DNA from: Lineus longissimus
Taxonomy: Eukaryota; Nemertea; Pilidiophora; Heteronemertea; Lineidae
Reading direction: 5' to 3'
Length of the DNA: 64,000 bases
NCBI RefSeq assembly: GCF_910592395.1
Contig: NC_088325.1
Coordinates: 2,048,001 to 2,112,000, forward strand
In this document: in pieces, positions 10,345-20,665 of the stretch
How positions within the stretch are numbered: position 1 is the stretch's first letter
How the letters are laid out: every line of letters starts with the position of its first letter
Program-made: the position numbers and the translations under genes
Notes under the pieces: model-generated
The model's input: only the letters and a program-made list of their open reading frames with translations
Told to the model about the DNA's origin: nothing
Databases searched by the model: none

Positions 10345-10815
10345 CAATAACACAATAAAGATTGGTACCAGGGAGCATCTCAAAGATGTAATACGCTTTG
10401 CTGTTCAGTGGAACAGCCATCAGCGGACACCTCTCTATTGGGGACACCCTCTCTTTTAAGGACACTAGTTTTGGTCCTAAAGGGTTGTTTCCATTGAATT
10501 TGACCTCTCCAAACCTGATGCTAGGAAAGTTGTTGGTTTGAGTTCTGAAGCTTGGAGTAAAAAGGAATGTTAAGGAATAAACATTGGTGTTGGGGAGCAT
10601 CTCACGGGTGTTCAATTTCCGCTGAAATTTTGACAAAGAGAAGAGAATGTTTGCTTAAAACTTGTTGCTGTGAAAGTTCAAAGATCTGAGCCTTGTGATG
10701 TGAAGGAAAAAGCATCAAAACAGATTAAAACCATTGTAAGGGAGCGTCTCAAAGATGTGTACTAGATTCGCCTGATATTTTGACAAAATGAAGAGAAGAT
10801 ATTGTCATCTGGTGG
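10345..10815 (+). repeat. Three diverged repeat copies, about 190 bp
   Basis: The phrase GGGAGC(A/G)TCTCAAAGATGT recurs near 10372 and 10740, with GGGGAGCATCTCACGGGTGT near 10587. TATTTTGACAAAATGAAGAGA follows in the later copies. A family C fragment interrupts the first copy. Confidence 0.5.
10404..10530 (-). mobile_element. MITE family C fragment
   Basis: It keeps AGCGGACACCTCTCTATT, GGACACTAGTTTTGGTCC and TTGTTTCCATT of the right half of family C. The left half is missing. The downstream AGGAAAGTTGTTGG is shared with the fragment at 1.64-1.74 kb. Confidence 0.6.
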
Positions 10816-11307
10816 CTCGTGTTGGTATATTATATGCACAGGTCACCCATTCAGTTCATGACCAGGCTCAACACTGCTTAAATTCCAGCTCTGAGGCCAA
10901 GGTGCCAACCACTAAGCCTAGGTACAGTACATCATCTCTTGATTTACACCGACCCCTAAGAAAATCGCCAGTGATAAAACGAAATAAAGCATGCTACATG
11001 TGATATTGTGTGATGATTGTGATACATGTTTATCTATTCAGTTCTACATTCTTCCCCCTCTCTTCTCGAAATAAACAGCAATAAATTATTCAATAATTGG
11101 GTGGCTAATGGGTTTGTCATTATGTGCTTGAGTATGATGTTCACCAGAGAGATTTGAAGAGATTTAATGGGCCTGTATTGTGTATTGGTTTTAAATAAGG
11201 CACTTTACCATAAAGAAATGGACTAAAATATGAACTATCTAAACGGTGTTTGGACTAAATATTGAGGTTGGTGGTTTTTACAAACAGACTTGTTTGCAAT
11301 TTAGTGG
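10816..11307. other. Unassigned intergenic stretch
   Basis: Nothing recognised. Confidence 0.3.
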
Positions 11308-11437
11308 TTCATTTTCACCTCCTGAGAAAATGTAAAAAGTAGGGTGAAACGTTCATCGTGCGAAATTCCCTTTAATTTAGATCACCGCTCTGTTCCGAGT
11401 TGAGGGTTAGGCCAAGACTGCCTGTTATAAATTTAGT
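11308..11437 (+). repeat. Left copy of a local duplication (with repeat F)
   Basis: This block and 12158-12292 are alignable from TTCATTTTCACC through GAGTTGAGGGTTA to CTGCCTGTTATAAA. Both run into a family C MITE at the same point, so the two form one duplicated segment about 850 bp apart. Confidence 0.65.
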
Positions 11438-11630
11438 ACAGTGGAACCTCCCTCAGTGGACACCTCACTATTAAGGACAACCTCTCTTTTGAGGACGCTA
11501 GTTTTGGCCCCAGATTAGTTGTTTCAGGGATCCATTCAATTTTACCTCTCTAATCAGAACACCTCTTCATTAAGGCTAGTACTTGTCAGTCCCGAGGGTG
11601 CCCTTAATAGAGAGGTTCTGTACTACTGTA
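11437..11630 (-). mobile_element. MITE family C, full length
   Basis: Bounded by TACAGTGGAACCTCC and AGAGGTTCTGTACTACTGTA. It contains the usual set of GGACA/CTCTCTATT internal motifs in inverted order. It sits at the same site as the copy at 12292 in the duplicated segment. Confidence 0.75.
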
Positions 11631-11636
11631 CAGTGT

Positions 11637-11687
11637 ACAGTGGAAGGTGACTGGGCAGAGGACAGCTTCGTTAGAATGGTCCTTTAA
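11637..11687 (-). mobile_element. Repeat G (TTAA end), minus strand
   Basis: On the minus strand it reads TTAAAGGACCATTC ... CTGCCCAGTCACCTTCCAC, matching the plus-strand copies at 12904 and 31596. A short TTAA-ended MITE is the likely class. Confidence 0.5.
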
Positions 11688-12120
11688 CAATTCGGACCGG
11701 AAAAACACAAAGCTCATTTATTTTCTGACAATCATTAGAGCAAATACTGCAACAGATTGTATTAATGTCCTTTGTCTTTAGTGTTGGGGCCCATCTGGCA
11801 CAAGTGTGAAGAGAATAGGATCAAGGGTGTCACCTTGCCTCATCCCAACTTGGTTGCGAATTCCTGTGTATTTGTGTACATAATGTACACAGAATCGGAT
11901 CGGAACCAGAATTGAAACAGTTTCACCAGTCCACAATGGATTCCAGCAAGTCTACTCTCAGTTTCCAGCAGCCCGTATAAACCGATATATCAAAGCAAAC
12001 TTTGTACGAGGGACACAATGCCTTCTCACGCCACAGTCTGTATCAAAGCAACTGATGCACATGAGTTTCTGAATCGAACCCTTTTTTAGGCCCTATGTCC
12101 ACTGACCGTATCTCGCTGAC
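11688..12120. other. Unassigned intergenic stretch
   Basis: No repeat or ORF recognised. Confidence 0.3.
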
Positions 12121-12292
12121 TGATCTGTGCCGGACTTTTAAACAGGAAATGAGAAGGTTCATTTTCACCGCCCGAGAAAATGTAAAAAGTAGGGTGAAAC
12201 GTTCGTTGTGCGAAATCCCCTTTAATTTAGATCACCACACTGTTATGAGTTGAGGGTTACAGCAGACCTAGACTGCCTGTTATAAAGTTAGT
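12121..12292 (+). repeat. Repeat F and right copy of the local duplication
   Basis: It starts TGATCTGTGCCGGACTTTTA like the copy at 3621 and continues through the block shared with 11308-11437. It ends at the TA where the next family C element starts. Confidence 0.65.
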
Positions 12293-12458
12293 ACAGTAAA
12301 ACCTCCCTTAGCAAACACCTCTCTATTAGGGACACTAGTTTTGGTCCCAAATTGGGTCTATCCATTCAACTTGACCTCTCTGATCAGGACACCTCTCTAT
12401 TAAGGACAGCACTTGTATTCAGTCCCGTGGGTGTCCTTAATAGGGAGGTTCTACTGTA
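12292..12458 (-). mobile_element. MITE family C, full length
   Basis: Ends are TACAGTAAAACCTCCCTTAG and GGGAGGTTCTACTGTA. The internal GGACACTAGTTTTGGTCCC, TTGACCTCTCTGATCAGGAC and TGTCCTTAATAG motifs are in the same order as in other copies. Confidence 0.8.
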
Positions 12459-12903
12459 ATTGGACTTACTTGGGTAAGATGACAATTGAGAAATTATCCA
12501 AATCTTAGAGAAGACAGCCTGGTTTATTAGAGACATAGGCCTGGGACATAGGCCTGGTTGTGTAGTATAGCCATAAATAGAAAATCAAACGCTAAGAAGA
12601 AGATTCTGATCTTGTTAATTTTTAAGTGTACGATTTATTCATCAAAGTGTACCAAATTGAAATGGCTCACATGGTCCATAGGGGGTTAAATGATAAGGCG
12701 TTATTAGCGTTGCATTCACTGCATGTAGCCTCAGAATATGCTGTTAGTTTCAAAGGATTGGTTGAGATCAATACTAACGATTGGATATTCGCGTGCTAGG
12801 CTAGGAAGCTAAAATTATAATGGTTTTAGGAACAGCTTCTGCACAGTCCAATAAAAATGTTTTTATAGTGTTCCCAGAAATTCTGCTAAGATGTATGCAG
12901 ATG
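12459..12903. other. Unassigned intergenic stretch
   Basis: Only a 13-bp doublet, GACATAGGCCTGG, near 12532-12554. Otherwise nothing recognised. Confidence 0.3.
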
Positions 12904-12975
12904 TTAAAGGACCAGTGGTATTATTAAGGCCATGTATCACCAAGCTGTCGGCTGCCCAGTCACCTTCCACTGTAA
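12904..12975 (+). mobile_element. Repeat G (TTAA end)
   Basis: It begins TTAAAGGACCAGTGGTATTA and contains GCCCAGTCACCTTCCA, as at 31596 and, inverted, at 11637. Confidence 0.5.
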
Positions 12976-13654
12976 AGTAATAATTCCCATCATCCAATTC
13001 CAAATAAAATGGAAAACATTAAAAATCTGAGGGAATTATCATGCTATCCCGCTGGACTCAAGTTAGCCCACCGTGCAGCTATCATATTTGTGTGTATCGA
13101 TGTATTGACGATGCATTGTGCCGTTGGTCCAACCAATCAAGATTGATGGAGCAGTTAGCTTCAGATATTCCTGGCTTATAAAACGTTTCAAGTCCAACAC
13201 TAGAAATTTCAACATTTTTTGGAATTATTTGATTTTGAAATTTCGAAATTCCCATTCTTCTGTACTGTTGATCGAAGAATTTATCTAATAACCTCTTGCT
13301 ACAAGTTAAGGGGTTAAGTGCTATTGATATTGTAATCTTGTGCACAGTTCAATGATTGCATTATTCTCAAATGAGATATATATCGTTTGTATGCTAATCC
13401 AAACAAATGGATTAAGGAACGGAAGGATTAAGGAACAGCCAGTGGCACCATTGGAATTACCGTTCTCAAAAGTAGAAGGTACTTGTAACAATATTTGTTA
13501 AGCTTTTTGGTTTTAACTGTGAAATAAAATGAACCTGAGTTCTATACCCATTCAAATGCATTTACCCTGATGGGCGAATAATTTCTAATCGGATGGGATT
13601 CAAGATTCTAATGAATTTCTGAACAATATTCCTTTAAAGGCTTATTCTGATCGT
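12976..13654. other. Unassigned intergenic stretch
   Basis: Nothing recognised. The 87-codon minus-strand frame near 13.1-13.3 kb has no visible domain. Confidence 0.3.
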
Positions 13655-13951
13655 TCAAAAATTTGAACATTTTGAATTTCAAGTTTCAGATTTTGTAAAG
13701 AAGGGCTGAATATAAATTTTAACGGTGCCATTGTGTTGACTCATGTACAAATACACGAACTATAAATGCTAAGTTTTAAGCAATTTGCCGGCATGATAAA
13801 TTCAGACACCATGTAACGACTTCATTTCCACGACTCAGGACTCAACCTGCAGGCAACTATAAATGCTAAGTTTTAAGCAATTTGCCGGCATGATAAATTC
13901 AGACACCATGTAACAACTTCATTTCCACTGCTCAGGACTCAACCTGCAGGC
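13655..13951 (+). repeat. Diverged MITE family I with a 97-bp internal duplication
   Basis: The left part follows family I order (TTTGAA... ATATAAATTT, GCCATTGTGT, ACAAATAC, CTATAAAT, AAGTTT, GCAATTTGC). The stretch from AACTATAAATGCTAAGTTTT is then repeated at 13758 and 13855 with only a few differences. Confidence 0.55.
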
Positions 13952-15239
13952 AAGTAAACAAGAGTCCGAGATATCGTTAGTGGAATTCCAAACAGCCTAT
14001 AGTTCTTGGTGAATGGCTTAGCGGTGCACAACACTGCCGGTAGCATTCACAGTCAGAGCTCAGTGTAGCAAACGTTGGGCTACCTTTGTGAGATTGGAGA
14101 ATTTGTTTGAGGAATTCCGAGTGCAAGGACCTCGCATACTCGGTCCTGGAGTACTGTTCCGTGGGCCGCAGTGGGATAAGAATTTGTGGACCCTTTGTTC
14201 GGATGTGATTCAGTGGGATAAGAATAGGACCAAGTTGAAGAGGAAAGCATCACAGACTGTGGGCATCTCGACAAACAATGGTGCAGAATCTGCTAAATTT
14301 TGGATAAAACGCTCCAAAAGTTGTTGATATTCTCGAATTTTTTTGCGGTGACCTCTGCATCCCATTTCCTTATCAGCAACCTTGGATTCTTTGCAACTCT
14401 CCGATTTCTGATTTGAGATGAAACAGAGTTAGATAGATACTGTTGATGATAAAAAATACTGGCTGACATTGTCATTGTTGCGGACTGAACAATACCCTGA
14501 CTCTGTTGGGTGTGAATTTCATCGAGATCTCCTCTTCAGAATCGTACTCAAGCAATTTTGACTAGCGTATTTTATCCGCATACCTGTAACCTTCGGAGTA
14601 TATTATGACGGACACCGTTTGGGTTTAGTGTACTTTATCTGAAGTGTAAGCACTCCGGGGCTGTGTTAGTGGTGTATAGGTGCTCAGTGTTGTTTGGGAT
14701 ATACAGAGGAGTAACACAGCATCCAAGGAGAAATTACGAGCCGAGTGTGCTTTCAGATGCATGGAGCTGACCTGTGCATAAGAAGCTGGATTCTGCAACC
14801 GGATTTCTGTATCTGAGTGTGGATATTCTCAAGCCTTTGGTTTATAATCGTGAATCCAAACTTGTAGTTCAGTTGGATTTTCGTTGAGTGGAATTCTGCA
14901 ACTTGGGATAGCAAGGTCATATATTGTGTGAGGATTTCATGTCTACCTCTCCGTCATAAGGTTTGTTTGTACGCCTTATTCAAGTTATTGAAATTTAAGA
15001 TTTTAGTCTCCAAATCCTTCCCTTTAGCAACATTTTCTTCTATGTTTTGTTGAAATGACTTCTATGAAGGTATAAAGTCAACGGATCCAGACGGAACGAT
15101 GCCTCTACATACCCCAACTATCCTGCTACATTGTAAAACCTTGTCGGTCGTAGAACCTGTAGGCCTATCAGTGAACTTCAGTTTATCACCGTCAGTTGAG
15201 TGGTGATTGAGATTTAGTCTGATAGGCCTACTCCATGTA
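13952..15239. other. Unassigned intergenic stretch
   Basis: Contains a GTGGGATAAGAAT doublet near 14170 and 14212 and short frames on both strands. No domain, RNA gene or repeat family was recognised. Confidence 0.3.
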
Positions 15240-15590
15240 CTCTCTGTAGGCAATTTAAAGGGAGAATGTAGGCAATTATTAGGGGAATGTTGGCAATTAT
15301 AAGGGGAATGTAGGCAAGAAAGGAGAATCTGGGTAATTAAAAGGAAGAATGGAGGCAGTTTAAAAGGGAGAATCGATGTTATTAAAAGGGAGAATATGGG
15401 TAATTAAAAGGGAGAGTATGGGTAATTAAAAGGGAGAGTATGGGTAATTAAAAGGGAGAATACAGGCAATTAAAAGGAGAATATAGTGTTAAAGGGAGAA
15501 TTTACGTAATTCAAAGGGATAATGTAGGCAATTTAAAGAGAGAATGTTTGATGTTTGAAGGGAGAAAGCAGGCAATTTAAAAGGAGTTTT
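15240..15590 (+). repeat. Minisatellite, about 22-bp unit, about 15 copies
   Basis: The unit is close to GGTAATTAAAAGGGAGAATA. Central units near 15395-15460 are almost identical; both edges are more diverged, which suggests homogenisation in the middle. Confidence 0.8.
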
Positions 15591-16765
15591 CTTGAAAATG
15601 CGATACACAGTCTTGTGTCTATATTCCCTTTAAACATGCTGAATTTGATGAAATAACAGACATCTTTGTTCATTGTTTGCTTTACCAGTTCAGCTAGATG
15701 TTAATTGTGTTCTGAAGTGGAACTGCATTACAGAATTCATTATTCAACTGATGACTCACTCTCAAACAGTTGATATTCTTGTAAAAACTTGCTATGCTGA
15801 CAGTTTAATCCATTTTAGAGTTCGATATTCAATTCAATATGTGTTGCTTCAGTATAACACTCCAGTCCATTCAATTTGGGATGAAGATAGATGTGCTATA
15901 AACCTGGCTATATAGCCCCTCAATGTTGCTGACTCATGATGTTAGGCCTACCTCGTACGCTAACTTGCTAACAAGTAAGCGGTCTATGATCCCTTCCTGA
16001 TCATTCCATCAGATGTCTAATGCATGAAAATTGAAATATGGACTACAGTTGTGGTCAGAAGTAACATTGCTTTCATGCTCGGCAAAACAAGGATCTGGGA
16101 TGTTACTGCTGACCAGGACAGTAAGTAAAGTGTTAAAACTTCTCTTTTGAAAGTGGGAGATTCTGGTTACCCATTTTAGAGAATGAAATTCAACCAAGCA
16201 AATTGAACTGACACAACTCTGCCCCCCCCCCAGCTCGACATCAATCAGAGCAGTAGCTTCCTTGGGGTCAAGGTTATGGCATTATGGTGTGACCAGTTGT
16301 TGACCTTGCTCCGTGCATAGCTTTATTTCCTGAAAGTGATATAAATCAGAGTTTCTCTGAATTCTGTGTGTCTCAAAACTGTTGCCCCTCGTTGGAAAAA
16401 TTGACACAAAAATTGTCATGAAGGTCAGATTATGATATGATTGCGAGATACATATGAATATAATTTGATCCCTTTGGGAAATAAATTTGACAAATGAGGC
16501 GAAGAACTTGGCTCCTGAAGCTATTTAGTACATCTATTAGTTTAGTGATTTGATCCAATTTATTTTGATTTATTGGGAGAAATTGTATGAAGTTTAGACA
16601 TTTTCTTTGGTTCCTTGACTCAGAAGTGATGTATATGTCCATAATTAATGAGATATTAACAAGAGTTAAGTATTTTTCCTTCATATTTTTGTGAAGTATT
16701 TTAGTTCAAGGCTAGCAAAGTCGGACATGGCTGAAGTAAACACCAAGTGTTGCATTTCTCTTGCA
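15591..16765. other. Unassigned intergenic stretch
   Basis: An 80-codon plus frame at 15673-15915 and minus frames near 16.0-16.7 kb show no recognisable domain. A run of nine C lies near 16221. Confidence 0.3.
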
Positions 16766-16845
16766 GAGAGGCTGTGGACTAGTGGCTAGAGCCCTCCGCC
16801 ATCAGCCTAGAGCTCCCTAGTTCAAACCCTCAGTTAATTCGTCGT
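16766..16845 (+). mobile_element. tRNA-like SINE head, diverged
   Basis: A-box-like TGGACTAGTGG (16774-16784) and B-box-like AGTTCAAACCC (16819-16829) lie at tRNA spacing. The stems are not convincing, so a functional tRNA is unlikely. Confidence 0.35.
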
Positions 16846-16851
16846 ACAAAG

Positions 16852-17029
16852 TACAGTAAAACCTCTCTATTACGGACACCCTTGGAACAGACAAGTGCTG
16901 TCCTTAATAAAGAGGTGTCCTGATTAGAGAGGTAAAATTGGAAACAACCAATTTGGGACCAAGACTAGTGTCCTTCATAGAGAAGTTGTCCTCAATAGAG
17001 AGGTGTCTGCTAAGGGAGGTTCTACTGTA
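16852..17029 (+). mobile_element. MITE family C, full length
   Basis: Bounded by TACAGTAAAACCTCTCTATT and GGGAGGTTCTACTGTA, with TA at both ends. Internal order is CTGTCCTTAATA, GATTAGAGAGG, CCAATTTGGGACC, TAGTGTCCTT, TGTCTGCTAAGG. Confidence 0.8.
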
Positions 17030-17372
17030 TCTCCAAACCTTCATTGGAAAGCCATCTCTATTGATACACCCTGTATTCCTGTACTTGACGGTAGCCTTCC
17101 ATGGAACTATGACAGAGTCGCCCAAATCAGGCTGAGCGGAGTCAGACATTGATTAGCCGGGCAATAACCATTACAGATGGTGATTCAGATACTAGAGGGA
17201 CACTCTTTGCATATCATCAGGTTTATTGCTGCACACTCACACATACGGATAACTCATTATTTGCCAAAGGTCACTTTCACGGACTTTTGCTACAAATGAA
17301 ATGACTACACGAACTACAGGGACAGTCTACGCATATCATCTGGTTTATGGTCCCATGCTCATACATATGGAT
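17030..17372. other. Spacer with a short diverged duplication
   Basis: GCATATCATC(A/T)GGTTTAT recurs near 17210 and 17332, each after AGGGACA, about 122 bp apart. Nothing else recognised. Confidence 0.35.
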
Positions 17373-17554
17373 TACAGTAGAACCTCTCTATTAAGGACAC
17401 CCTCAGGACTGACAAGTGCTGTCCTTAATAGAGAGGTGTCCTGATTAGAGAGGTCAAATTGAATGTAAACAACCAATTTGGGACTAAAACTAGTGTCCTT
17501 GATAGAGAGGTTGTCCCTAATAGAGAGGTGTCCGCTAAGGGAGGTTCCACTGTA
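17373..17554 (+). mobile_element. MITE family C, full length
   Basis: A good reference copy. It runs from TACAGTAGAACCTCTCTATT to GGGAGGTTCCACTGTA, with TA ends. The motif TAGAGAGGT or its complement occurs at least five times inside. Confidence 0.85.
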
Positions 17555-17597
17555 CTCATATTTGTCAAAAAATAGAACGAAATGTAACTTTTGAAAG

Positions 17598-18086
17598 AGT
17601 TCTAATAAGGCACCACCTTTTTGGCTAGAACTTGACATCTCAGAGTTCTAATTGCTCTAAGGCACCACCTTCTTGGCTAGAACTTGACATCTCAGAGTTC
17701 TAATTGCTCTAAGGTACCACCTTTTTGGCTAGAACTTGACATCTCAGAGTTCTAATTGCTCTAAGGTACCACCTTTTTGGCTAGAACTTGACATCTCAGA
17801 GTTCTAATTGCTCTAAGGCACCACCTTTTTGGCTAGAACTTGACATCTCAGAGTTCTATATGCTCTAAGGTACCACCTTTTTGGCCAGAACTTGACATCT
17901 CAAGAGCAATTAGAACTCTTTTGAATCAAAGTGAATGCCAATTTCAAAGGTTTGGAGTCTGTTCTTTGTTTTACAGAGAACAGCCTCTTAGTTTTATGTT
18001 GACATTCGCGTCCTTTTGAAGAAGTTCTAATTGCTTTAGGATCTAAAATTCTAGCTAAATTCGTGTTGCCTATGGTCAACCCTTAA
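17598..18086. mobile_element. MITE family A with its left end amplified
   Basis: The right portion has the complete family A sequence down to TATGGTCAACCCTTAA. The left end is replaced by six tandem 52-bp units, each holding CACCACCTTTTTGGCTAGAAC, which is the family A subterminal sequence. The last unit flows directly into the rest of the element. Confidence 0.75.
17607..17918 (+). repeat. 52-bp satellite, six units
   Basis: Units begin AAGG(C/T)ACCACC at 17607, 17659, 17711, 17763, 17815 and 17867: an exact 52-bp period with very few differences. The array lies inside the family A element above. Confidence 0.9.
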
Positions 18087-18425
18087 AAGTCGTTGAACTT
18101 GTTGAATGCATTGGTGAAAAAAAGGAAACCCATGATATGCTATTTTAGGTCAGATCATGCAAGAAATGGCTTTTAGCAAAAACAATACTGAAGTCATAAG
18201 GAAAGCGAAAGATTGGGCCATTTTACAACAATGATGTTGCCTTGAAACAAGAAACCAACATTTTGTTACAAAATATTGAAATAGAATGATAAATAGGCCT
18301 ACTGATAACAGTATAGGCCTATTGTTTCATGAAAATAATTGTTTCCTTCAAGTAGGCCTTTTATGCCTTCAAAGAAGAAATGTTGTCACTGAAAGTTTGT
18401 TGTACATGTATTTGTGAAATACCAA
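18087..18425. other. Unassigned spacer
   Basis: Contains several TAGGCCTA motifs (near 18295-18360). Nothing else recognised. Confidence 0.3.
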
Positions 18426-18838
18426 TTAAGGGTTGATCATAGGGACCACCATTTTGGCTCAAACTTGAAATCCTAAAGCAATCAGAACTTTTTCAAAATG
18501 GGTTGAATGCCCATTTTGAACTAGGGAGGCTGTGCTCTGGAAAACATAGAATGGATCCCCACTCATGAAATTGGCACTCCTTTCATTTTGAAGGAGGGCT
18601 AAACTTTAGAATTACCGATCGGATGTTCCTCCGCACTATATAAGTTGTGAATCGGTTTAAAAGAGATGGTTGCGCGTAACATGTTGCATGTTGACTTACT
18701 TATTCATTATTCGGTATTCATTCGCGCCTTGGACCTATACTTCCGATCGGGAATTCTAAAGTCTTTCCTGAAGGAGTTCTGATTGCTCTGGGATTTCAAG
18801 TTCTAGCCAAAATGGTTATGCTATTGGTCAATACTTAA
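18426..18838. mobile_element. MITE family A split by a family K insertion
   Basis: TTAAGGGTTGATCATAGG at the left and GGTCAATACTTAA at the right bound the element, TTAA at both ends. With the insert removed it matches the 233-bp copies at 7.7 and 49.4 kb. Confidence 0.8.
18597..18768 (+). mobile_element. MITE family K (hAT-like), nested
   Basis: Inverted ends: GGCTAAACTTTAGAATTACC on the left; the complement of the right end begins GGAAAGACTTTAGAATTCCC. The direct repeat TGAAGGAG flanks it (18589-18596 and 18769-18776), again 8 bp. In place of the telomere block of the 9.5 kb copy, the centre reads AGATGGTTGCGCGTAACATG and beyond. Non-autonomous. Confidence 0.85.
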
Positions 18839-19205
18839 GGTGTGGAATTTCTTTTATAAGACATGTTAGTAGGGCTTAGTAAAGCCTCTTTATCATAGTG
18901 TAGTGCAATTCTTACTCTAAAGTGATTTAACTGGACCTTTTATTAGGCCTAGTTTCCTCCATGGGAAATATGACGTAAAGTGGCATTAAGATACTACAAA
19001 TTGTTATGAAGACCTCGCACCAATCTCTCCTAACTTCGCCGTTGAAAGCTCGTGATGTTTACTCATAAACATCGCCAAGAAATACCTGCGTAGAACTCAC
19101 GCTATCACAATAGTTTTGATACAATATCATCCAGCGATTTTTATACCGAACCATCGCTGTTCAAAAATATACCTTGGGTCGAGAAAACATTATTGTCGGT
19201 GTGTT
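18839..19205. other. Unassigned spacer
   Basis: Nothing recognised. Confidence 0.3.
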
Positions 19206-20015
19206 AGGTGAGGTGAGATAAACCGCTTGGTCGGTTTTTGCTCCATTGGTGGTGTGTGATGTGAGATGCTGCCAGTCAAGGTTGTTATGAAGTTGGATAG
19301 AATATTCTGATACAGAACCAATATTATGGTCTCCTTAGTTCATAAAGTCGAAATTTGGCTTTTTCCAACCCAACGTCATTGGTGGTGTGTGATGTGAGAT
19401 GCTGCCAGTCAAGGTTGCTATGAAGTTATATACCGATCTCAATGGCCTAGTGGTTAAGGCGCCCGCCTCGTGAACGGAAGGTCGAAGGTTCGAGGCCCGC
19501 TGGTAACCTCTTTCTGATGCGGCCGGTTGGTTAGCCGCCTGTTGAATATAGGGTACAAACTGCCTTCTCGCCAGGCGCCTGGCATCAGAGATAGGAGTTT
19601 GGAAGTAAAGAGTGTCTCATAAGCCAAAAGGCTGGCTGGCCCTTTCATGAGGGGTGACACTATAATAAACAAACTTTACTTTTATAGAATATTCTGATAC
19701 GGAACCAATATTATGGGCCCCTTAGTTCAAAAAATCGAAATTTGGCTTTTTCCAACCCAACCTCACTGGTGTTGTAATGGTATGTTATGCTGCCAGTCAA
19801 GGCCGTTATGAAGTTGGATAGAATATTCTGATACAGAACCAATATTATGGGCTCCTTAGTTCAAAAAGTCGAAATTTGGCTTTTTCCAACCCAACCTCAC
19901 TGGTGGTGTAATGGTATGTTATGCGGCCAGTCAAGATACCTATGTATTTGGATGGAATATTCTGATACGGAACCAATATTATGGGCTCCTTAGCTCAAAA
20001 AGTCGAAATTCCCAT
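19206..20015 (+). repeat. Satellite, about 134-bp unit, about five copies
   Basis: GAATATTCTGATAC(A/G)GAACC recurs near 19300, 19687, 19821 and 19955. The unit also holds CGAAATTTGGCTTTTTCCAA and GCCAGTCAAG. The 134-bp period is broken once by a SINE-3 insertion. Confidence 0.8.
19433..19681 (+). mobile_element. SINE-3 (tRNA-derived) inserted in the 134-bp satellite
   Basis: A-box TGGCCTAGTGG at 19443-19453 and B-box GGTTCGAGGCC from 19487 fit a pol III tRNA promoter. A body of about 170 bp follows, ending in AATAAACAAACTTTACTTTT. The satellite unit resumes directly after it. Acceptor-stem pairing is poor, so this is a SINE head and not a tRNA gene. Confidence 0.7.
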
Positions 20016-20232
20016 AGCTTGTGTAGTAGCTTATCACGCAACTTGTAAGGTAGGCAGCCCTGCCGGACATGGGAGGGTGTTTGCTTGATTACCATCAATC
20101 AAAAAGCTAGCGCCACCTATAGAGTCGAATGTAAAACTATCTCATGTCTTTTTTAGGATCAACTGCCTTGGACTACCTCAATAACGACGTACATGTAACA
20201 TTCTATGTGCCACACCCAAGGTTAGTACTTTT
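20016..20232. other. Unassigned spacer
   Basis: Nothing recognised. Confidence 0.3.
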
Positions 20233-20665
20233 ATCAACACGTTCAATGGGTTTAGTTGCAAGAAAGCCTCCTAAATCAGCCCTGGTAAATAATGTAATCA
20301 ACATGTTCAATGGGTGAAGTTGCAAGAAGGCCTCCTAAATCAGCCCTGTTAAATATTTAATTAACTTGTTCGAAGGGTAAAGTTGCAAGAAAGCCCCCAA
20401 AGTCAGCCCTGGTAAAAGTGTTATCAACATGTTCAATGGGTGAAGTTGCAAGAAGGCCTCCTAAATCAGCCCTGTTAAATACTTTAATTAACTTGTTCGA
20501 AGGGTGAAGTTGCAAGAAAGCCTCCTAAGTCAGCCCTGGTAAAAGTTTTATCAACATGTTCAATGGGTGAAGTTGCAAGAAGGCCTCCTAAACAGCCCTG
20601 GTAAATACTTTAATCAACATGTTCAAGGGGTAAAATGCAAGAGGTCCTCCTAAATCAGCCCTCAA
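20233..20665 (+). repeat. Satellite, about 63-bp unit, seven copies
   Basis: The phrases GAAGTTGCAAGAA and CCTAAATCAGCCCTGGTAAA recur seven times. Two sub-types alternate: GTTCAATGGGTGAAG and GTTCGAAGGGT.AAG, so a two-unit higher-order repeat is likely in the middle. Confidence 0.85.

Noticed and set aside
15240-15590. CRISPR-like array
   Set aside because: Units are contiguous without distinct spacers, and the context is animal-type DNA with SINEs and LINEs.
19443-19510. Functional tRNA gene
   Set aside because: The A and B boxes are good but the acceptor stem does not pair and a SINE body follows; the same holds for heads at 5.8, 8.0, 47.7 and 51.2 kb.
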